Shown in pieces: positions 22,382-24,779 of a DNA stretch of 24,779 bases. This DNA comes from a virus. Both the position numbers and the translations under genes were made by a program. The notes under the pieces were generated by a model that did not search any database, had not been told where the DNA came from, and worked only from the letters and a program-made list of their open reading frames with translations. The DNA lies in the IMG/VR virus record IMGVR_UViG_3300001450_000176, positions 778-25,556 of that record; one strand, given 5' to 3'. Numbering within the stretch: the first letter of the stretch is position 1; every line of letters begins with the position of its first letter.

Positions 22382-23409
22382 TATGCCGCTCCTCTTGATT
22401 GCTCAGAAAGTGTACCACCTTTTTCTAAATTTTTCATCATTTCATACATTTTTTTTGCACCTGATCTTCTATCTCCATCACCTGCATTACGAACTGCTTT
22501 TGCTGTAAAGACAAATTCTCCATCACTTAACATTGCTGGTATGTCATCACTTGTCCCAGTTCCCGGTCCATTAATCTTTCCTGTTTTACGAGGAAAATAT
22601 TTTTCTGAACCATCTGCCAATTGAATAATACCACCTTTATTTGCTCTAATAAAATCAGTAGGTAAATCTGATATAGGCATTCCGTAATAATCTTGCATAT
22701 CTTCCATGTAATAAGGGTTTGTACCAATACCTGCAACTTGAAATTGTTGTGGGTCTTGATAATAAAATGGATTTAAAGCATAAGGATCTCCGGGTACATA
22801 TTCTTCTTCTGCTTTTTTTGCATCAAAGTAAGTCAACACTGGAGCTGCAATAGTAGAGGCAAGTAAACCTTTTGATAAAAGATCACTACCTTTCTTTTTT
22901 ACAACGTCTTTTGTAGCATCTTTAAGCATTAATTCATTAACATAACTTGCTGTTTTTTCATCTTCTAAAATAGCTGGGTTTATACCTTTATTTTCTAAAA
23001 ATGTTTTTGGAGTTAATTTATCACCAACCTCAGTCACTACTTTACCTGCAGTGTCTGTTACTCTTGGAAGTAATTTATTTAAAACATTGTAGTTATCACC
23101 AAAAGCAAAATTACCACCAATACCTTTACCTGCAAAACCTTGTAAAGGACCAAAGCGTCCTGCGATTGAACCAAGACCATAACCTAGAGCTGCATTTTTA
23201 AGAGATTCTTCAACTGATTTACCAGCAATAAGACTTCCAATACCAGAACCAATACCTGCTCCAGCAGAGCCACCAAGTAAAAAACCAATACCTGCTCCAG
23301 CTATGGGAGCTACTTTTTTAACAGCTTTTTTTATTTTTTTAAAAATTTTACCAACAAAACCACCAATTCCATATTGAGGTATTGTTTCTAAAAATTGTTC
23401 GTCAATCAT
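22381..23409 (-). CDS. Gly-zipper virion protein with GPGTGTSDDIPA motif, 342 aa
   Basis: Residues 25-75 form a basic segment then a glycine-zipper hydrophobic stretch (AGAGIGFLLGGSAGAGIGSG, IGSLIAGKSVEES), typical of membrane-inserting or pore-forming virion proteins. The C-terminal 85 residues contain RANKGGIIQLADGSEKYFPR and GPGTGTSDDIPAMLSDGEFV, followed by FTAKAVRNAGDGDRRSG. This GTGTSDxIPAxLSxGEFV block recurs in many phage tail and internal virion proteins, from memory; its role is not known to me. It is the first gene of the structural operon, with AAAAGGA 7 nt before the ATG at 23409. Confidence 0.8.
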   Translation of the reverse strand: MIDEQFLETIPQYGIGGFVGKIFKKIKKAVKKVAPIAGAGIGFLLGGSAGAGIGSGIGSLIAGKSVEESLKNAALGYGLGSIAGRFGPLQGFAGKGIGGNFAFGDNYNVLNKLLPRVTDTAGKVVTEVGDKLTPKTFLENKGINPAILEDEKTASYVNELMLKDATKDVVKKKGSDLLSKGLLASTIAAPVLTYFDAKKAEEEYVPGDPYALNPFYYQDPQQFQVAGIGTNPYYMEDMQDYYGMPISDLPTDFIRANKGGIIQLADGSEKYFPRKTGKINGPGTGTSDDIPAMLSDGEFVFTAKAVRNAGDGDRRSGAKKMYEMMKNLEKGGTLSEQSRGAA

Positions 23410-23486
23410 GCATAATCCTTTTATAGCAACTGTTTTTTGTGTTGAAAAAGCAAGAAGGCAAGACTTGAAGAATAAGCCAATTTAAT

Positions 23487-23500
23487 CCTATATTTATAGG
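23487..23500. promoter_or_regulatory. Palindrome in the divergent intergenic region
   Basis: CCTATATTTATAGG is a perfect inverted repeat (6-bp arms, 2-nt centre) in the 139-bp gap between the divergent structural operon and the oxygenase genes. It could be an operator for both directions. Clear -35/-10 pairs were not found here. Confidence 0.35.
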
Positions 23501-23548
23501 CAAATTATTGCTATATGACAATAGATATTTGCAAGTAGAAAGGAAACC

Positions 23549-24199
23549 ATGTCAACAAAAGTAAATTTTAATGCAATAAGACCATTTGGTCCTACTATTT
23601 TACAAGGTCAACTACCGAAAGATCTTATTAAAATTTTAGATGACGAAGCAACAAAACTATTAGAAGTTGATGCATTAGCTAAAGAATGGGATCACTCAAT
23701 GCATTTAGCGGGTAATGTTAAACAAGAAGTACGTTACCCTCCTAATTTTCTAAACTCACTTGAATTTTCTCCAATTTTAAATGCACTACAAATTATTGTT
23801 GAACAATACATTTCAATACCACCTGCTTCTGACACTATAAGTGTAAAAGATGTAGAAACAATGAGTATTACAAGTATGTGGATTGTATCACAATTTGCGG
23901 GCGATTTTAATCCTATGCATGTTCACGATGGTGAACTATCAGGCGTTATATACACAAGAATACCAAAAGACCTTAAAAACGAATATAAAAAAGAAGATCA
24001 TTATCCTTGTGTAGGCGACATACATTTTATGTGTGGTCAAGCTGCTAAATTTTCAGGTAATGGTTTTCAAGCTACTCCTAACGTTGGAGATATATTTTTG
24101 TTTCCAAGTTGGTTATCGCATGCAGTATATCCATTTAGAACACCAAACCAAGAGCGAAGATCAATGTCATTTAATGTTGATTTAAAAAGAAAACCTTAG
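23549..24199 (+). CDS. 2OG-Fe(II) oxygenase, 216 aa
   Basis: A predicted non-haem iron dioxygenase using 2-oxoglutarate and O2. NPMHVHDGELSGVIYTRIPK (121-140) supplies the first metal ligands, and GDIFLFPSWLSHAVYPF (180-196) supplies His191. ERRSMSFNVD follows, with an Arg for 2-oxoglutarate binding. This order matches the Pfam family of putative phage and bacterial 2OG-FeII oxygenases (2OG-FeII_Oxy_5). The domain is complete. Substrate unknown; phage members may modify virion proteins, nucleotides or host metabolites. AGAAAGGAAACC lies before the ATG. The next oxygenase gene overlaps its stop by one base. Confidence 0.9.
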   Translation: MSTKVNFNAIRPFGPTILQGQLPKDLIKILDDEATKLLEVDALAKEWDHSMHLAGNVKQEVRYPPNFLNSLEFSPILNALQIIVEQYISIPPASDTISVKDVETMSITSMWIVSQFAGDFNPMHVHDGELSGVIYTRIPKDLKNEYKKEDHYPCVGDIHFMCGQAAKFSGNGFQATPNVGDIFLFPSWLSHAVYPFRTPNQERRSMSFNVDLKRKP

Positions 24200-24779
24200 T
24201 GTTAAGAGCTCACAAAAATAATAAAAAAAATAATTTTATTGCTGGTTGGTATATCGAAGATTCTTTAGTTTGTGATAATATAATAAGATTTTTTAATAAA
24301 AATTCCAATTACATAGACAGAGGAGGAATGGGTGTAGAGGGTCAAATAGATTTAGATAAAAAAAACTCTTTTGATTTAGGCCTTGATAGTGATGACAATA
24401 GAGAACCTTTGTTGTCCTATAAAGAAAATTTATCTAAAATTTTAGAATTGTATAAAAATAAATACAAAATGTGTAGTGAACAACAAAATCAATGGGGTTT
24501 ATATGAAGGATATAATATACAAAAATATCCTAAAGAGGGAGGTTATCCAGCTTGGCATTATGAAAACACAGGATACGAGTATAGAATTAATAGACATTTA
24601 GTTTTTATGACTTACTTAAATGATGTTTTAAAAGAAGGCGAGACTGAGTTTATGTATCAAAAGATAAAAATAAAACCAGAAAAAGGATTGACATTGATTT
24701 GGCCTGCTACTTGGGAATACACGCATCGTGGTAACATTTGCTTCAATCAAGAAAAATATATTATAACTGGGTGGTATTC
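24199..24779 (+). CDS. Second 2OG-Fe(II) oxygenase, prolyl-hydroxylase-like, 3' end cut by window
   Basis: GTG at 24199 shares one base with the previous stop (TAGTG), mirroring the TAATG junctions elsewhere. The frame stays open to the window edge (193 codons). YPAWHYENTG (His120, Glu122) and IWPATWEYTHRG (His176) give the H-x-E...H iron site, and KYIITGWY follows with a basic residue for 2-oxoglutarate. RHLVFMTYLNDVLKEGETEF is typical of phage P4H-like enzymes. It is a different subfamily from its neighbour, so this is not a simple duplication. Substrate unknown. Confidence 0.85.
   Translation, partial: MLRAHKNNKKNNFIAGWYIEDSLVCDNIIRFFNKNSNYIDRGGMGVEGQIDLDKKNSFDLGLDSDDNREPLLSYKENLSKILELYKNKYKMCSEQQNQWGLYEGYNIQKYPKEGGYPAWHYENTGYEYRINRHLVFMTYLNDVLKEGETEFMYQKIKIKPEKGLTLIWPATWEYTHRGNICFNQEKYIITGWY

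Noticed and set aside
1-24779. Diversity-generating retroelement, retron or integrase module
   Set aside because: No reverse transcriptase, template/variable repeat pair, or tyrosine/serine recombinase motif was found on either strand.

Overview
The window is a piece of a tailed-phage genome, most likely from a marine phage of an AT-rich host (SAR11-like hosts fit; this is inference). It is strongly AT-rich and densely packed, with many 1-4 nt stop/start overlaps. It carries a phage replication set (AEP-type primase, UvrD-like helicase, family A DNA polymerase, SNF2-type helicase) and a block of very large Gly/Gln-rich and coiled-coil proteins of the kind found in podovirus tail and DNA-ejection modules. 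No integrase, tRNA, rRNA, CRISPR array, terminase, portal or major capsid gene is visible, so the window is only part of a genome.

Layout. (1) 1-1228, minus strand: a train of tiny unknown genes, each with its ribosome binding site inside the end of the previous gene. (2) 1229-1559: a regulatory gap with a promoter-like motif, a terminator-like hairpin, T tracts and a 37-bp direct repeat. (3) 1560-3043, plus: a cytosine-C5 DNA methyltransferase whose second half is overprinted by a long +1-frame gene with its own strong ribosome binding site, followed by a 31-aa membrane peptide. (4) 3130-3983: small unknown genes, including two Cys-pair proteins and a possible ribbon-helix-helix protein. (5) 6751-4117, minus: SNF2 helicase, DnaJ-type zinc-finger protein, HNH endonuclease and two small probably exported proteins. 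(6) 6799-8517, plus: three replication-associated conserved phage proteins ending at a clear terminator. (7) 8563-13826, plus: primase, UvrD-like helicase, DUF6378-like protein and DNA polymerase A, overlapping end to end. Primase and polymerase each carry one reading-frame break near the C-terminus. (8) 13891-14280, plus: two small genes. (9) 23409-14277, minus: a six-gene virion operon. (10) 23549-24779, plus: two adjacent 2OG-Fe(II) oxygenases, the second cut by the window edge.

How it may work together. The plus replication operon with the minus SNF2/zinc-finger/HNH operon would supply DNA synthesis and recombination. The methyltransferase would protect phage DNA. The minus operon would build the tail/ejection apparatus, and the oxygenases would modify a protein, nucleotide or metabolite. 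The most unusual features are the overprinted methyltransferase gene pair, the repeated VREGE peptide in the 1028-aa virion protein, the AAAAYACTAT upstream motif shared by five sites, the apparent excess of the hexamer ACCGGG, and the two frame breaks in replication genes.
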